A DNA stretch of 64,000 nucleotides, taken from Sagittula sp. P11 (GTDB lineage: Bacteria; Pseudomonadota; Alphaproteobacteria; Rhodobacterales; Rhodobacteraceae). Of this stretch, positions 53,908 through 62,736 are shown in pieces. The stretch covers positions 496,001-560,000 of the forward strand of contig NZ_CP021913.1 of NCBI RefSeq assembly GCF_002814095.1, given 5' to 3'. The notes below the pieces were generated by a model, which worked only from the letters and a program-made list of their open reading frames with translations, was not told the DNA's origin and made no database searches. The stretch's first letter is position 1, and every line of letters starts with the position of its first letter. A program made the translations under genes and the position numbers.

Positions 53908-54642
53908 TCACAGGCTGTCCACGCAGCGCGGGAAGATGCTCTGGAACCCTTCGGCATAGCGGCAATCCCGCCCGCCCGACTGGCCGCCGGAGTTGCGCTT
54001 GAAGTGGTTGGCCCGCTGCTCGGCCACCCGCGTGTAGTAGGCCCACAGGTGTTCCTGCCCCTCCATGCACTCGATGGCGGCGCGCTTTCTGTCCCAGACC
54101 GGCGTGATGTCGAGGAAGGTGTCCGGCTTCCAGCCCATCTGCTCCGTCTGGTGCGGCTCGAACAGGTAAAGCTGCGGCGCCCTCAGAACCTTTGCGCCCG
54201 GATCGTGGCCCCAGGCCTGCGCGATCATCCGGCATTCCAGGACCGCCTGCGTCGTGTTCATGTGATCGGTGTTGTACGGATCGTATTGCGAATGGCTCAG
54301 CATGAAGGACGGCTGCACGCGGCGGATCACGTCGACGATCTTCATCTTGTTGTCTTTCGACAGGTCGAGCGGGTAGTCCCCGAGGTCGAGGCAGACGAGA
54401 TCATGCACCCCCAGCGCGTCTGCCGCGGCCTCTGCCTCCGTCCGGCGCACCGCCTTCACCCTGTCGAGGGTCATCCCCTCCTGCTTCCAGAGCTTGGCAC
54501 TTTCGCCGCGCTCCCCGAAAGACAGGCACAGCACCGTGACCTCGACGCCCTGCGCGGCATGCAGCGCGATGGCACCCCCGCAGCGCCAGACAAAATCCGC
54601 GGCATGCGCCGAAACGACAAGCGCCGTCCTGTTTCCCGCCAT
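53908..54642 (-). CDS. galB: 4-Oxalomesaconate hydratase (PIG-L/LmbE family)
   Basis: 244-residue zinc-dependent PIG-L/LmbE-family protein. Ordinary deacetylases of this family have AHPDDE near the start; here it is SAHAADFVWRCGG (residues 11-23), the form found in GalB of Pseudomonas putida as I recall it. VLCLSFGERGESAKLW, SHSQYDPYNTDH, FEPHQTEQMGW and GQEHLWAYYTRVA also match GalB. It hydrates 4-oxalomesaconate to 4-carboxy-4-hydroxy-2-oxoadipate. It is the first gene of the operon galB-dioxygenase-aldolase-tautomerase, divergent from the SLAC1-type gene. Confidence 0.88.
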   Translation of the reverse strand: MAGNRTALVVSAHAADFVWRCGGAIALHAAQGVEVTVLCLSFGERGESAKLWKQEGMTLDRVKAVRRTEAEAAADALGVHDLVCLDLGDYPLDLSKDNKMKIVDVIRRVQPSFMLSHSQYDPYNTDHMNTTQAVLECRMIAQAWGHDPGAKVLRAPQLYLFEPHQTEQMGWKPDTFLDITPVWDRKRAAIECMEGQEHLWAYYTRVAEQRANHFKRNSGGQSGGRDCRYAEGFQSIFPRCVDSL

Positions 54643-54886
54643 CGGGTGTCTCCTCCACCTCGGGACATGGTCCAGCCGTGCCGGCCCGACGCCCCCTCTC
54701 CGCGAGTCACGCTAATCCAGCCGCCGCCCGAACGCACGCGTCTTGGCAATGCATCTGAATGGCAGGAACGGCCCGGCAGGCGCGGCATCCTTGCAAAGCC
54801 GCCCCCACGGGGGGTCCCTTGATCCACGTCAACGCGCCGCGCCCAAATATATTCCAAATGCAAAATGCATATTCGGGAGACGGATC

Positions 54887-55882
54887 ATGACGGACAACGC
54901 CACACCACAGCTGCACGGTACGCCCCATGGCAGCACACGGCTCGAGAACCTGCCCGTGACCTTCTTCGCCAGTGTCATGGGCCTCGCCGGTGTCGCGCTG
55001 TCCCTGCACCTTGCCGAGACGCGCTTCGGCTGGGGTCACATGGCCAGCCGGGCCGCCCTCGCCCTGACCATCGCGGTCTTCATCGGCGTGACCCTCGCCT
55101 ATGCGCTGAAAGCCCTGCGCCATCCCGGCGCCGTCGGCGAAGAGTGGCACCACCCTGTCAAGCTCGCCTTCTTCCCGGCAATTTCCATTTCCCTGCTGCT
55201 GATGGCAACCGCCCTGCGCCCCGAGGCCCCGGCCGCGGCCCTCGCCCTCTGGTTGCCGGGCGTGGCACTTCAGGGCGCGCTGACGCTGGCGGTCATATCG
55301 GGCTGGATCGGCCGCCGTCCCTTCCAGCCGATGCACATCTCTCCGGCCTGGTTCATCCCGGCGGTGGGCAACGTGGTTGTGCCGGTTGCGGGCGTGCCCA
55401 TGGGCTTCCCCGAAATCTCCTGGATGTTCTTCTCGGTCGGTGTGATCTTCTGGCTCGTGCTGCTGACGCTGGTCATGAACCGGCTGACCTTCCACGACCC
55501 GCTGCCCGGCCGCCTGCTGCCGACGCTGGTCATCCTGATCGCACCTCCGGCGGTCGGCTTCCTCGCCTGGCTGCAATTGAACGGAGGCGTGCTCGATGCC
55601 TTCGCCCGGGTCCTCTACAACGCCGCCCTCTGGTTCGCCGCCATTGCCCTGATACAGGTGAAAGGCGTGCTGCGCATTCCCTTCGCCCTGTCCTTCTGGG
55701 CGCTGAGCTTCCCCGTCGCCGCGCTGACCCTCGCCACCATGCGCTACGCCGACCTGAGCGGCTCGATCGTGCATGACCGGGCCGGCACCTCGCTGCTGTG
55801 CGTGCTTCTGGTGGTGGTTGCCGCCCTCGTGTTCCGCACGATCAAGGCCATCGCCCGCTCCGAAATCTGCCTGCCGGAATGA
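54887..55882 (+). CDS. SLAC1/TehA-family anion channel
   Basis: 331-residue membrane protein with about ten helices in the voltage-dependent anion channel/tellurite resistance (TDT) family. Typical are NLPVTFFASVMGLAGVALSL near residue 23, the tight repeats of helix pairs, SPAWFIPAVGNVVVPVAG near 155 and FWALSFPVAALTLAT near 275. Family members conduct chloride, nitrate or organic acids and confer tellurite tolerance (TehA). A gating Phe cannot be fixed by eye. The 244-base gap to galB holds an A/T-rich patch with ATGC-aaaat-GCAT (about 54858-54870) directly before the start. No functional link to the neighbours is evident. Confidence 0.85.
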   Translation: MTDNATPQLHGTPHGSTRLENLPVTFFASVMGLAGVALSLHLAETRFGWGHMASRAALALTIAVFIGVTLAYALKALRHPGAVGEEWHHPVKLAFFPAISISLLLMATALRPEAPAAALALWLPGVALQGALTLAVISGWIGRRPFQPMHISPAWFIPAVGNVVVPVAGVPMGFPEISWMFFSVGVIFWLVLLTLVMNRLTFHDPLPGRLLPTLVILIAPPAVGFLAWLQLNGGVLDAFARVLYNAALWFAAIALIQVKGVLRIPFALSFWALSFPVAALTLATMRYADLSGSIVHDRAGTSLLCVLLVVVAALVFRTIKAIARSEICLPE

Positions 55883-56198
55883 GCCTTCCGCGCGCGGGTA
55901 CACATGAAGGTGGCGGCAAGTTGCAGTCTGCCGGGTGCTTGTACTCTTGGTGACTTGGCGGCGTTCCTCTCGCGCGCCTTGGTCGCGGCGTCTGAAGAAA
56001 ACACTCCCGACATGCAGACGGGCAGCCAGCTTCGCACCATCGAGGAAATGCAAAAGGCCATCTTTGCCCACGTTTCGACGGAGTTTTCCCGGTGCATGAC
56101 GGCCCAGGCGCCCCACCGTTACGGCATCAATTGGAACCTGACCAAAGACAGACAAAAAGCCCTTGTTTCCCCTTCCCGGGACCTCTAAACGGGTCGGC
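55883..56198. other. Intergenic region between SLAC1-type gene and tRNA-Ser
   Basis: 316 bases. Two overlapping frames of about 95-117 codons are open on opposite strands, but neither has a recognisable protein, a convincing SD or typical codon use. The tRNA promoter should lie at its right end. Confidence 0.5.
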
Positions 56199-56288
56199 GG
56201 AGACGTGGCCGAGTGGTCGAAGGCGCTCCCCTGCTAAGGGAGTAGGCGGGAAACCGTCTCGAGGGTTCGAATCCCTTCGTCTCCGCCA
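56199..56288 (+). tRNA. tRNA-Ser (anticodon GCU)
   Basis: Class II tRNA with acceptor stem GGAGACG / CGTCTCC, D-loop region GGCCGAGTGGTCGAAGG, anticodon stem CTCCC/GGGAG with anticodon GCT at 56233-56235, a long variable arm (AGGCGGGAAACCGTCTC region), T-arm GGGTTCGAATCCC, discriminator G and encoded CCA at 56286-56288. It reads AGC and AGU codons. Confidence 0.97.
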
Positions 56289-56633
56289 CCCACACAAATT
56301 CCCCCTTTAATACAGGGGTTTCTTGGTACCTTGGCGAACCATTTCGTCAGTGCGCTAGTGTCTTGATCGCCGAACGCTCTACACTAGACGCGTAATTGAA
56401 TCTTGAAGCATTCGTTCGTCTCCGCTCCGCTAAGAGCTAGGGAAGCGAACCGGAAAACCCGCGTTTCGCACCCTATGGTTGTCAGCAAGCAGACCAGACG
56501 GTTCCTTTCGGGCGGCGGCAACTTGCCGTCGGCGAGCCTGTTCCCAGTTGTCATGGAACCAATCCGCGCTGATCCGGTTGTCGTCATGGTTGAGACGAAT
56601 GGATCGTGAAACCGCCCTTCGAGAAAGCCTCCG
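56289..56633. other. A/T-richer region downstream of tRNA-Ser
   Basis: 345 bases, lower in GC than the surroundings at its left end. It holds a weak terminator-like hairpin CCCCT-ttaatac-AGGGG followed by TTTCTT (56302-56324) for the tRNA and a seven-base inverted repeat CTAGTGT/ACACTAG (56355-56361 and 56381-56387). A 68-codon frame at 56403-56609 has no recognised similarity. No integrase or copy of the tRNA end is present. Confidence 0.5.
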
Positions 56634-58253
56634 ATGACCCATGTTCCTCCGCTTCAGGCGTTGCGCTCCGCGCGTGCCGTCCCGCTCGCGCCCGCAAGGC
56701 GCCCGAGCGTCGCGCTCGTGGGCGGCGGGCCCACGACGCTCTATGCGCTGCAGGTCCTGTCGGAGCACGACGTGCCCTTCGATATCCATGTCTTCGAGAA
56801 GGACGGCCATGTGGGGCCGGGCATGCCGTACCGCGAAGGCATCAACCATCCGCAGATGCTGGCGAACATCGGCGGACGGGAACTGCCGCCGCTGCTGGAG
56901 CCGCTGCACGACTGGCTCACCAGATGCGACGCGGAGGCGTTGCAGGCCATGGGGATCGACCGTGCCGAGATCGGGCCGGACGCATTCTATCCGCGCGTGG
57001 TGCTCGGCCGCTATTTCACCGCACAACTGGCAGGCCTCGTGGCGCGGGCGCGGTCAAAGGGACACGCGGTGACCTTGCGGGCGCGGCACAGGGTTCTGGA
57101 TATCAGGCCGGAGCGAGAGATCGCGATAGAATGGGAGTCGCCGTCCGGACGCGACAGTGCAACCTTCGATCATGTGGTGCTGGCAACCGGCCACCACTGG
57201 CGAAGCGACGTTACCGATCTGGGCATCCGGATGCAAAGGCCCTGGCCCGTCGAAGATCTTCGGCGGTTCATCGGGGAGAGCGTCGCGATCCTCGGCACTT
57301 CGCTGACGGCGATAGATGCGGCGGTGGCGCTGGCAGGGTTCCATGGCCGGTTCGTGGAGGACGGGAGCGCCGCGCGCTGGGAGACGAACGGTCCGGCAGA
57401 GGGGTTCCACCTGACGATGATGTCCCGCAAAGGACTGCTGCCGCCCGCGGACTGGTACTACACCCTGCCCCTGCCCGAGCTGGCGAATCTAACTGGCAAG
57501 GCGGCGCAGCGCGCCATTGCGGCGGGCGCCGACGGGCTTCTGGACCGCTGCCATGAGCTGCTGGTCAGGGATCTGGAGAGTATCGACAGCGCGCTGGCAA
57601 AGAGGCTGCAACTGTTCTGCCTCGACGGTCTGGCGGAGCGTTTCTTTGCCGATCGCATGGACCTGGATACTTGGGAAGCCACGCGGCTCGACCTCGAGAT
57701 CGCCGAGGCGGACCGTGGCCAACACAGGGCCGATCCCTGGCGCATGGCCCTGCTCAGGGCGCACGAGGTGCTGGAAGAGGTCATCCCCCACATGACGGAA
57801 GCGGACCGGGAGCGGCTGAACCGGGAACTGACACCGATCTTCACCGATTGTTATGCCTCGGTCCCGCATCGCTCTGTCCGGCGGATGATGGCCCTGCATG
57901 AAGCCGGGGTGCTGGACGTGGTGCGCCTGAACGCGGACTACCATATGGCCGACCATGGCCGGGGTGTAGAGATCACGCATGCGTCGGGCAAATTACAGGT
58001 CGCCGGGGTGATCGACGCGCGCGGGCAGCAGTCGGCGGATCTGGTTTCGCTCTTCCCCGGCCTCGCGGCGCAGGCATCCGAATTGTCGTTCGACCCGGTG
58101 TCCTGCGCGGTCACTTTGCCGGAGGACTGTCAGGGGACGCTCACCTGCGTCTCCATCCCGGTTCTGCTGCCGACCGATCCCTTCGTGCAAGGTCTGGAAC
58201 GCGCCCGCGATCTTGGCCACATGGCGGCGCGACGTATCGTGGCATCGGTCTGA
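56634..58253 (+). CDS. FAD/NAD(P)-binding protein (PF13454-like)
   Basis: 539-residue flavoprotein-like protein. The dinucleotide-binding loop VALVGGGPTTLYALQVL is at about residues 26-42, followed by GPGMPYREGINHPQMLANI, the typical pattern of the FAD-NAD(P)-binding family that includes HpnW-like and siderophore-associated oxidoreductases. A second nucleotide-binding segment VAILGTSLTAIDAAVAL is near residue 217. The C-terminal end has IDARGQ and PTDPFVQGLERARDLGH. The reaction is unknown; members have been tied to hydroxylation or thiol metabolism without firm assignments. It is monocistronic, followed by the convergent aldehyde dehydrogenase. Confidence 0.77.
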   Translation: MTHVPPLQALRSARAVPLAPARRPSVALVGGGPTTLYALQVLSEHDVPFDIHVFEKDGHVGPGMPYREGINHPQMLANIGGRELPPLLEPLHDWLTRCDAEALQAMGIDRAEIGPDAFYPRVVLGRYFTAQLAGLVARARSKGHAVTLRARHRVLDIRPEREIAIEWESPSGRDSATFDHVVLATGHHWRSDVTDLGIRMQRPWPVEDLRRFIGESVAILGTSLTAIDAAVALAGFHGRFVEDGSAARWETNGPAEGFHLTMMSRKGLLPPADWYYTLPLPELANLTGKAAQRAIAAGADGLLDRCHELLVRDLESIDSALAKRLQLFCLDGLAERFFADRMDLDTWEATRLDLEIAEADRGQHRADPWRMALLRAHEVLEEVIPHMTEADRERLNRELTPIFTDCYASVPHRSVRRMMALHEAGVLDVVRLNADYHMADHGRGVEITHASGKLQVAGVIDARGQQSADLVSLFPGLAAQASELSFDPVSCAVTLPEDCQGTLTCVSIPVLLPTDPFVQGLERARDLGHMAARRIVASV

Positions 58254-58405
58254 TCCCAGCCATTGAAAGCCGAGGGCCATACGCGCCGGACATGCGCCGC
58301 CTGTCAGAGGCGGCAGCCGTCCCCGATGTTCGGAAGGCAAGAAACGGGGACAATATCTTCGTGAGCGTCGCGGCTGCCCCATCCATGCGACTGCGCAATC
58401 GAAAA

Positions 58406-58428
58406 GCGGGGGCCGAAACGGCCCCCGC
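58406..58428 (-). terminator. Rho-independent terminator of the aldehyde dehydrogenase gene
   Basis: Stem GCGGGGGCC (58406-58414) / GGCCCCCGC (58420-58428) with loop GAAAC. On the minus strand it is followed by TTTTCG, seven bases after the stop codon of the dehydrogenase gene. Confidence 0.88.
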
Positions 58429-58434
58429 ATCGCT

Positions 58435-59832
58435 TCAACCCGGCAGGGTCACGGCCTTGGCATTGATGAACTCCATCATGCCGAAGCCACCATGCTCGCG
58501 GCCGTAGCCGCTGTCCTTGACGCCGCCGAACGGCATCTCGGGCGTGGCGAGGTTGAACTGGTTGATGAACACCATCCCGGTGTCGAACCGCGTCTTTGCA
58601 AGCTCCAGCGCACGGTCCTCGTCACGGCTGAAGATCCCGCCGCCGAGGCCGAAACGGCTGTCGTTTGCAATCCGCATGGCGTCCTCGTCGTCCTTCGCAC
58701 GGATCACGGAGGCAACCGGGCCGAACAGCTCCTCGTCATAAGCGGGCTGGCCAGGCTCGACATCGGTCAGCACCGTGGCTGGGTAGTAGTATCCCTTGCC
58801 TTCAGGCAGTTTGCCGCCTGCTGCGATCCTCGCGCCCTTGGCCACGCTTTTCTCCACCTGGTCGTGCAGCGTCTCGCGCAGGTCCTTGCGGGCCATCGGG
58901 CCAAGGTCGGTGTCCTCGGCGGTGGGCTCGCCCAAGGTCACGTCGGCCATGGCCTTCACGTAGGCGTGGACAAAAGCGTCATAGACCTTGTCCGTGACGA
59001 CGAAGCGCTTGGCGTTCACGCAGGTCTGGCCGTTGTTGTAGATCCGGCCCGCGACACAGGTCTTCACCGCGAGGTCGATGTCGGCGTCTTCCAGCACCAG
59101 GTAGGCGTCGTTGGACCCCAGCTCCATCACGGTCTTCTTCAGGTGCTCGCCGGCCTTTGCGGCGATGATGCTGCCGGACTTGGCACTGCCTGTCATAGTC
59201 ACACCGCGCACCAGCTTGTGTCCGATCAACTCGTCCGACTGGTCGTGGTCGATCAGCATCACCGTGAAGAGGTTCTTGGGCAGGCCCGCCTCTTCGAAGA
59301 TGTCGCGCAGCATCAGGCCCGATCCGGTGCAGATCTCGGCGTGTTTCAGCACCACGCCGTTGCCGGCCATCAGGTTCGCGATGGCGTAGCGCACCGCCTG
59401 GTAGGCCGGGAAGTTCCACGGCTGAATGCCATAGATCACGCCGATGGGCGCCTTGGTGATGACACCCCTGCGACCGTCCTGCAGGCTGCGTTCCTCGTCA
59501 GCCAGCACGTCGGGGCCGTTCTCGGCAGTCCAGTCGCAGATCGCCGCACAGAGGTCGATCTCGTCGTGGCTGTCCGTCAAGCGCTTGCCCATCTCGCGGG
59601 TCATCAGTCTGGCGAACTCTTCCTTGCGGTCGCGCAGCTTCTGGCCGATGGCCTTCAGAACCTCGGCGCGCTCCTTGTGAGACTTGAGCCGCCAGTCCGT
59701 GAAGGACTCGTGGCAGGCTTCCAGCGCCGCGACCATCTCGTCGTTGCTCATCATCTGGTAGGTCTCGATGACCTCTTCCGTCGCCGGGTTGGTGGTGGTG
59801 AGTGTGCGCTCCGGGCTGTGGGAGTCTTTCAT
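58435..59832 (-). CDS. NAD(P)-dependent aldehyde dehydrogenase (succinate-semialdehyde dehydrogenase type)
   Basis: 465-residue aldehyde dehydrogenase. The catalytic Glu is in VMELGSNDAYLV near residue 237 and the nucleophilic Cys in NNGQTCVNAKR near residue 271; PWNFPAYQAVRYAIANLMAGN and TMTGSAKSGSIIA form the cofactor site. The closest general type is GabD/succinate semialdehyde dehydrogenase; it lacks any fusion. It stands alone with its own terminator. Because the DMSP-type operon at 47-51 kb ends at an aldehyde without a dehydrogenase, this gene, 7.4 kb away, is a candidate for the last oxidation, but that is inference only; a housekeeping GABA role is equally possible. Confidence 0.88.
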   Translation of the reverse strand: MKDSHSPERTLTTTNPATEEVIETYQMMSNDEMVAALEACHESFTDWRLKSHKERAEVLKAIGQKLRDRKEEFARLMTREMGKRLTDSHDEIDLCAAICDWTAENGPDVLADEERSLQDGRRGVITKAPIGVIYGIQPWNFPAYQAVRYAIANLMAGNGVVLKHAEICTGSGLMLRDIFEEAGLPKNLFTVMLIDHDQSDELIGHKLVRGVTMTGSAKSGSIIAAKAGEHLKKTVMELGSNDAYLVLEDADIDLAVKTCVAGRIYNNGQTCVNAKRFVVTDKVYDAFVHAYVKAMADVTLGEPTAEDTDLGPMARKDLRETLHDQVEKSVAKGARIAAGGKLPEGKGYYYPATVLTDVEPGQPAYDEELFGPVASVIRAKDDEDAMRIANDSRFGLGGGIFSRDEDRALELAKTRFDTGMVFINQFNLATPEMPFGGVKDSGYGREHGGFGMMEFINAKAVTLPG

Positions 59833-60245
59833 CTCGTGTCCTTTCGCATAAGCTTCGGAAAGAAAACGTGTCCCGAAGGCCGTCGTTCCTCCCCGAACCG
59901 GCCTTACGTCCGGGCACCCCGGGGTTTTGACGCAGACGTGATGCCGGGTGTGCGAGACGGGAGCGGTTCGAGGAAATGGCCGCGGGACACGTTCATCGGC
60001 GAAACGACCAGCCTCCTGTCCCGCGAGGTCATTCCCGACGACATGCTTGTCCGGCGCGTGAATCTCCCGCGCCGGCCGAGACGGAAGGCAGGTACGCAGA
60101 GACCTTCACCGCCACCTTCGGCTGAGCGGTTCCAGAAGGCGCCCTCAACGCATCCTCCCACAAGGCGCTGCCACCCGCGTGCTTTCCATTCCCCCCGGCA
60201 CGGGGTAGGCATCGCCAATCTTCACGGACCCGGGACACTGGTATC
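59833..60245. other. Divergent intergenic region
   Basis: 413 bases between the aldehyde dehydrogenase and yaeQ starts. It should hold both promoters. One antisense frame of 104 codons (59904-60218) has no recognisable protein; nothing else was identified. Confidence 0.5.
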
Positions 60246-60791
60246 ATGGCGCTGAACGCCACCATCTACAAAGTCGAGCTGTCCGTGTCGGACATGGACC
60301 GCCACTACTACGAGACCCACAAGCTGACCATTGCCCGCCATCCATCCGAGACGGATGAACGGCTGATGCTCCGCCTTGTCGCCTTCGCGCTGAATGCGCA
60401 TGAGCACCTCGAGATGACCAAGGGGCTCTCGACAGATGATGAGCCGGACATCTGGCAGAAGAGCCTGAGCGGCGAGATCGACCTCTGGGTGGCGCTCGGC
60501 CTGCCGAGCGAGAAGGTGATCCGCCAGTCCTGCAACAAGTCGGGCAGGATGGTCGTCTATCCCTACGGCGGCCGCGCGGCAGAGATCTGGTGGGACAAGG
60601 TCAAGGGCAGCACCACGCGCTTCGACAACCTCGAGGTCACGGCCTTCCCGGAAGCCGAAGCCAAGGCCCTGGCCGCGCTTGCCAGCCGGGCGATGAAGAT
60701 CCAGGTCAACATCCAGGATGGCGAGGTGATGGTCAGCGTCGACGACCAGATCGCCTACATCACCCCGGTGACTTGGAAGAGCGTTTCGTAG
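60246..60791 (+). CDS. yaeQ: YaeQ family protein
   Basis: 181-residue protein of the YaeQ family, whose fold resembles PD-(D/E)XK nucleases. Family-typical segments are the start MALNATIYKVELSVSDMDRHYY, LTIARHPSETDERLMLRLVAFAL and a GEIDLWVALGLPSEKVIRQSCNK segment near residue 75, and VYPYGGRAAEIWW near 100. The possible nuclease triad would be in the E-I-D-LW and KV segments. The cellular role is poorly known; it was once proposed to help suppress RfaH loss in E. coli. It is a single gene with no functional neighbours. Confidence 0.88.
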   Translation: MALNATIYKVELSVSDMDRHYYETHKLTIARHPSETDERLMLRLVAFALNAHEHLEMTKGLSTDDEPDIWQKSLSGEIDLWVALGLPSEKVIRQSCNKSGRMVVYPYGGRAAEIWWDKVKGSTTRFDNLEVTAFPEAEAKALAALASRAMKIQVNIQDGEVMVSVDDQIAYITPVTWKSVS

Positions 60792-60883
60792 CGGGGCATT
60801 GCCTGCGCCGGAAACGCATTCGGATCCGGACGCGGGTTTGCCTGTAGGCGCGACCAAGTTCCGAGCCGGCCCAATCGCAGGGG

Positions 60884-62095
60884 CTATGCGGCAGGAACGC
60901 TCACTTCGCCCGACCGCCTCTCCTTCATGCCAGAGACGACGTTCTCCGTAAGGGCACGGAGCGGCGGCGCATCCCCGGCGGCCCCGAACAGCGTCATGTC
61001 GGCGGGCATGAGGCAGGCCAGGCGTTCGGTTTCGTCAAGGGCCGAAAAATCCTCCAGCAGGCGTGAGGCCAGCTTGCGGGCGGCTGCGACCTCTCCCGCG
61101 CGAACGAGGCGCCGCAATCTCGACAACAGCACCCGCCTGCGCCATCGGCGGCGCACCCTTCGGAACATGTCGCGTGCCGGGGCGCGGTGCCGTGATGTGA
61201 TCGCTGCGGTGGCCACGGCTGCAAGGCCCGCCAGTCCCCAGAAGGCCCAGCCCGGTGACCCGATGGGTTGCCAGCCGGACGCGGCGTTCGCGCTGAAGCT
61301 GGCATATCCGATGGGCGACGCGGGGATCGTTGCCGACCGCGCGGTACGCTTGCCGGTATCGAACCAAGGCAGGGTGATCGCCGGAATGACGCCCGGTTCA
61401 CCCGTGACGGGCCGCAGTTTCCATGTCCAGACGACCGTGGACACCGGCCCTTCCGGCGTGACCTGGAAGTTACGCTCCTCCGGCGGGGTGAAGCTGATGA
61501 GCCACGGCTGCCTGAGGGTCGGCTGCGGGGGCATCATCTCCGGCGTGGCGCCGAAGGCGCGCAGCACGACGCGGCGCGTGGCCCCCTGCCCGTCCGCCAG
61601 CTGCGCCGGATCGACATCCCAGCTGTCCGACACCTCGAGCGTGCGGAGCGGCAGCCAATCATCCCCGACACCGGAAGGTTTCGGCTGCACCGTGAGGGTG
61701 ACGGGCTCTGACCGGACGAGGATGTCCTGGCGCCCGCCATCCGCGCCGAGGACCTGCAAAGCATGGGTGATCGGCAGTATCTCCAGCGCGCCCGCCCTGC
61801 GCGGGTAGAAGGCGATCCGCCGCTCGAACACCCGCGCCGTCAGCCCGTCGACGCGCTCGTCGGTCCATCGGTCCATCCCGAGCCGCACCCAGTCGAAATC
61901 GCTCATTGGGCGCAGCTTCACCTCTTCGCGGGTGATGCTCTGCCGGTAGGTGCCGCGCAGGGTGGCAAGGACCATCTCACCCTCAAACGGGGCGGTGTCG
62001 CGCGGATCGAGGATCAGTTCGAGCCGGGGCGCGTCGCGATCCTGGGCAAAGGCGGGCAAGGCAGTCAGCAGCAACAGGAACAGCCATCTCACCAT
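60884..62095 (-). CDS. BatD-like membrane-anchored periplasmic protein
   Basis: 403 residues with a signal peptide (cleavage near residue 18, ALPAFA-Q), a long periplasmic beta-rich region (about 20-275) and one membrane helix near 285-300 (GWAFWGLAGLAAVATAA), then a basic cytoplasmic tail with RRVRRRWRRRVLLSRLRRL. The plan and its place after two VWA proteins and a TPR-like protein are those of BatD in the Bacteroides aerotolerance (Bat) operon. The exact role of Bat proteins is unclear: proposed chaperone-like complexes with a MoxR ATPase. MxaA-like proteins of methanol dehydrogenase clusters are the alternative. Confidence 0.72.
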   Translation of the reverse strand: MVRWLFLLLLTALPAFAQDRDAPRLELILDPRDTAPFEGEMVLATLRGTYRQSITREEVKLRPMSDFDWVRLGMDRWTDERVDGLTARVFERRIAFYPRRAGALEILPITHALQVLGADGGRQDILVRSEPVTLTVQPKPSGVGDDWLPLRTLEVSDSWDVDPAQLADGQGATRRVVLRAFGATPEMMPPQPTLRQPWLISFTPPEERNFQVTPEGPVSTVVWTWKLRPVTGEPGVIPAITLPWFDTGKRTARSATIPASPIGYASFSANAASGWQPIGSPGWAFWGLAGLAAVATAAITSRHRAPARDMFRRVRRRWRRRVLLSRLRRLVRAGEVAAARKLASRLLEDFSALDETERLACLMPADMTLFGAAGDAPPLRALTENVVSGMKERRSGEVSVPAA

Positions 62096-62736
62096 CTCTC
62101 GGCCTCCTCCTCGTGGGCCTCGCCCTCGGTCACGCGGCGGTCCATCTCGGCGGCGAGCCGGGCCTTGAGGTAGGCGCCGGGGGCATCTTCGAGCGTGTCG
62201 AGCCAGGCGCCATCGGCGGCCGCCGTGCGTTCGCTTTCGACCGGGCGCCTGTTGGACTCGCGCTGCGGATCGACCGCGCGTTTCAGGATCGACTGGTCCG
62301 GTGCGTCGGGATCGAAGGGCGCGGTGCCGACGCCGGCCTCCGCCAGCATAGCCTCGATCCGCCCGTGCCCCATGGCCTCGCCGATGACCGGGGGCACCAG
62401 GGCGTTCACCGTGTCGCGGTTGTGGCGCGCCTCGGCATCGTAGCGGTCGCCGAACAGCACCGCGTCGAAATAGGCCACCGACAGCGCGTAGTCCCCGGTC
62501 GCCGCCAGCGTCAGCCCCCGGTCGTAGGTGGCACTGCGCCCAATGGCTGCAAAGGCCGCATCGGCCTCCGCGAAACGTCCGGCGTCATAGAGCACGGCGG
62601 CCCGGGCCTCGGGGTCGCCGATGGCCGGGACCGCCAGCGCCGGAAACCCCGCGCGCCACACGAGCTTGCCCCAGGCCCCGGGACCGGCGGCGAGGGCGCA
62701 GGCGATGGCCGCGGCTGTCACGTAGCGCAGCCTCAT
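62089..62736 (-). CDS. BatC-like TPR-region protein
   Basis: 215 residues, starting MRLRYVTAAAIACALAAG (signal or membrane anchor), then a helical region with tetratricopeptide-like phasing (AVLYDAGRFAEADAAFAAIGRSATYDRGLTLAATGDYALSVAYF, quoted only in its key pieces YDAGRFAEADAAF and LAATGDYALSVAYF). It overlaps the BatB stop by four bases (ATGA) and the BatD start by seven. BatC in other bacteria links the VWA proteins to the complex. The charged C-terminus (VTEGEAHEEEAERW) is unusual. Confidence 0.7.
   Translation of the reverse strand: MRLRYVTAAAIACALAAGPGAWGKLVWRAGFPALAVPAIGDPEARAAVLYDAGRFAEADAAFAAIGRSATYDRGLTLAATGDYALSVAYFDAVLFGDRYDAEARHNRDTVNALVPPVIGEAMGHGRIEAMLAEAGVGTAPFDPDAPDQSILKRAVDPQRESNRRPVESERTAAADGAWLDTLEDAPGAYLKARLAAEMDRRVTEGEAHEEEAERW

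Noticed and set aside
55904-56188. 94-codon frame upstream of tRNA-Ser
   Set aside because: No similarity known, no convincing SD, competing frames on the other strand, and it runs to the tRNA's edge.
56403-56609. 68-codon frame after the tRNA, considered as a phage or transposase remnant
   Set aside because: No recognisable motif; composition alone is not enough.
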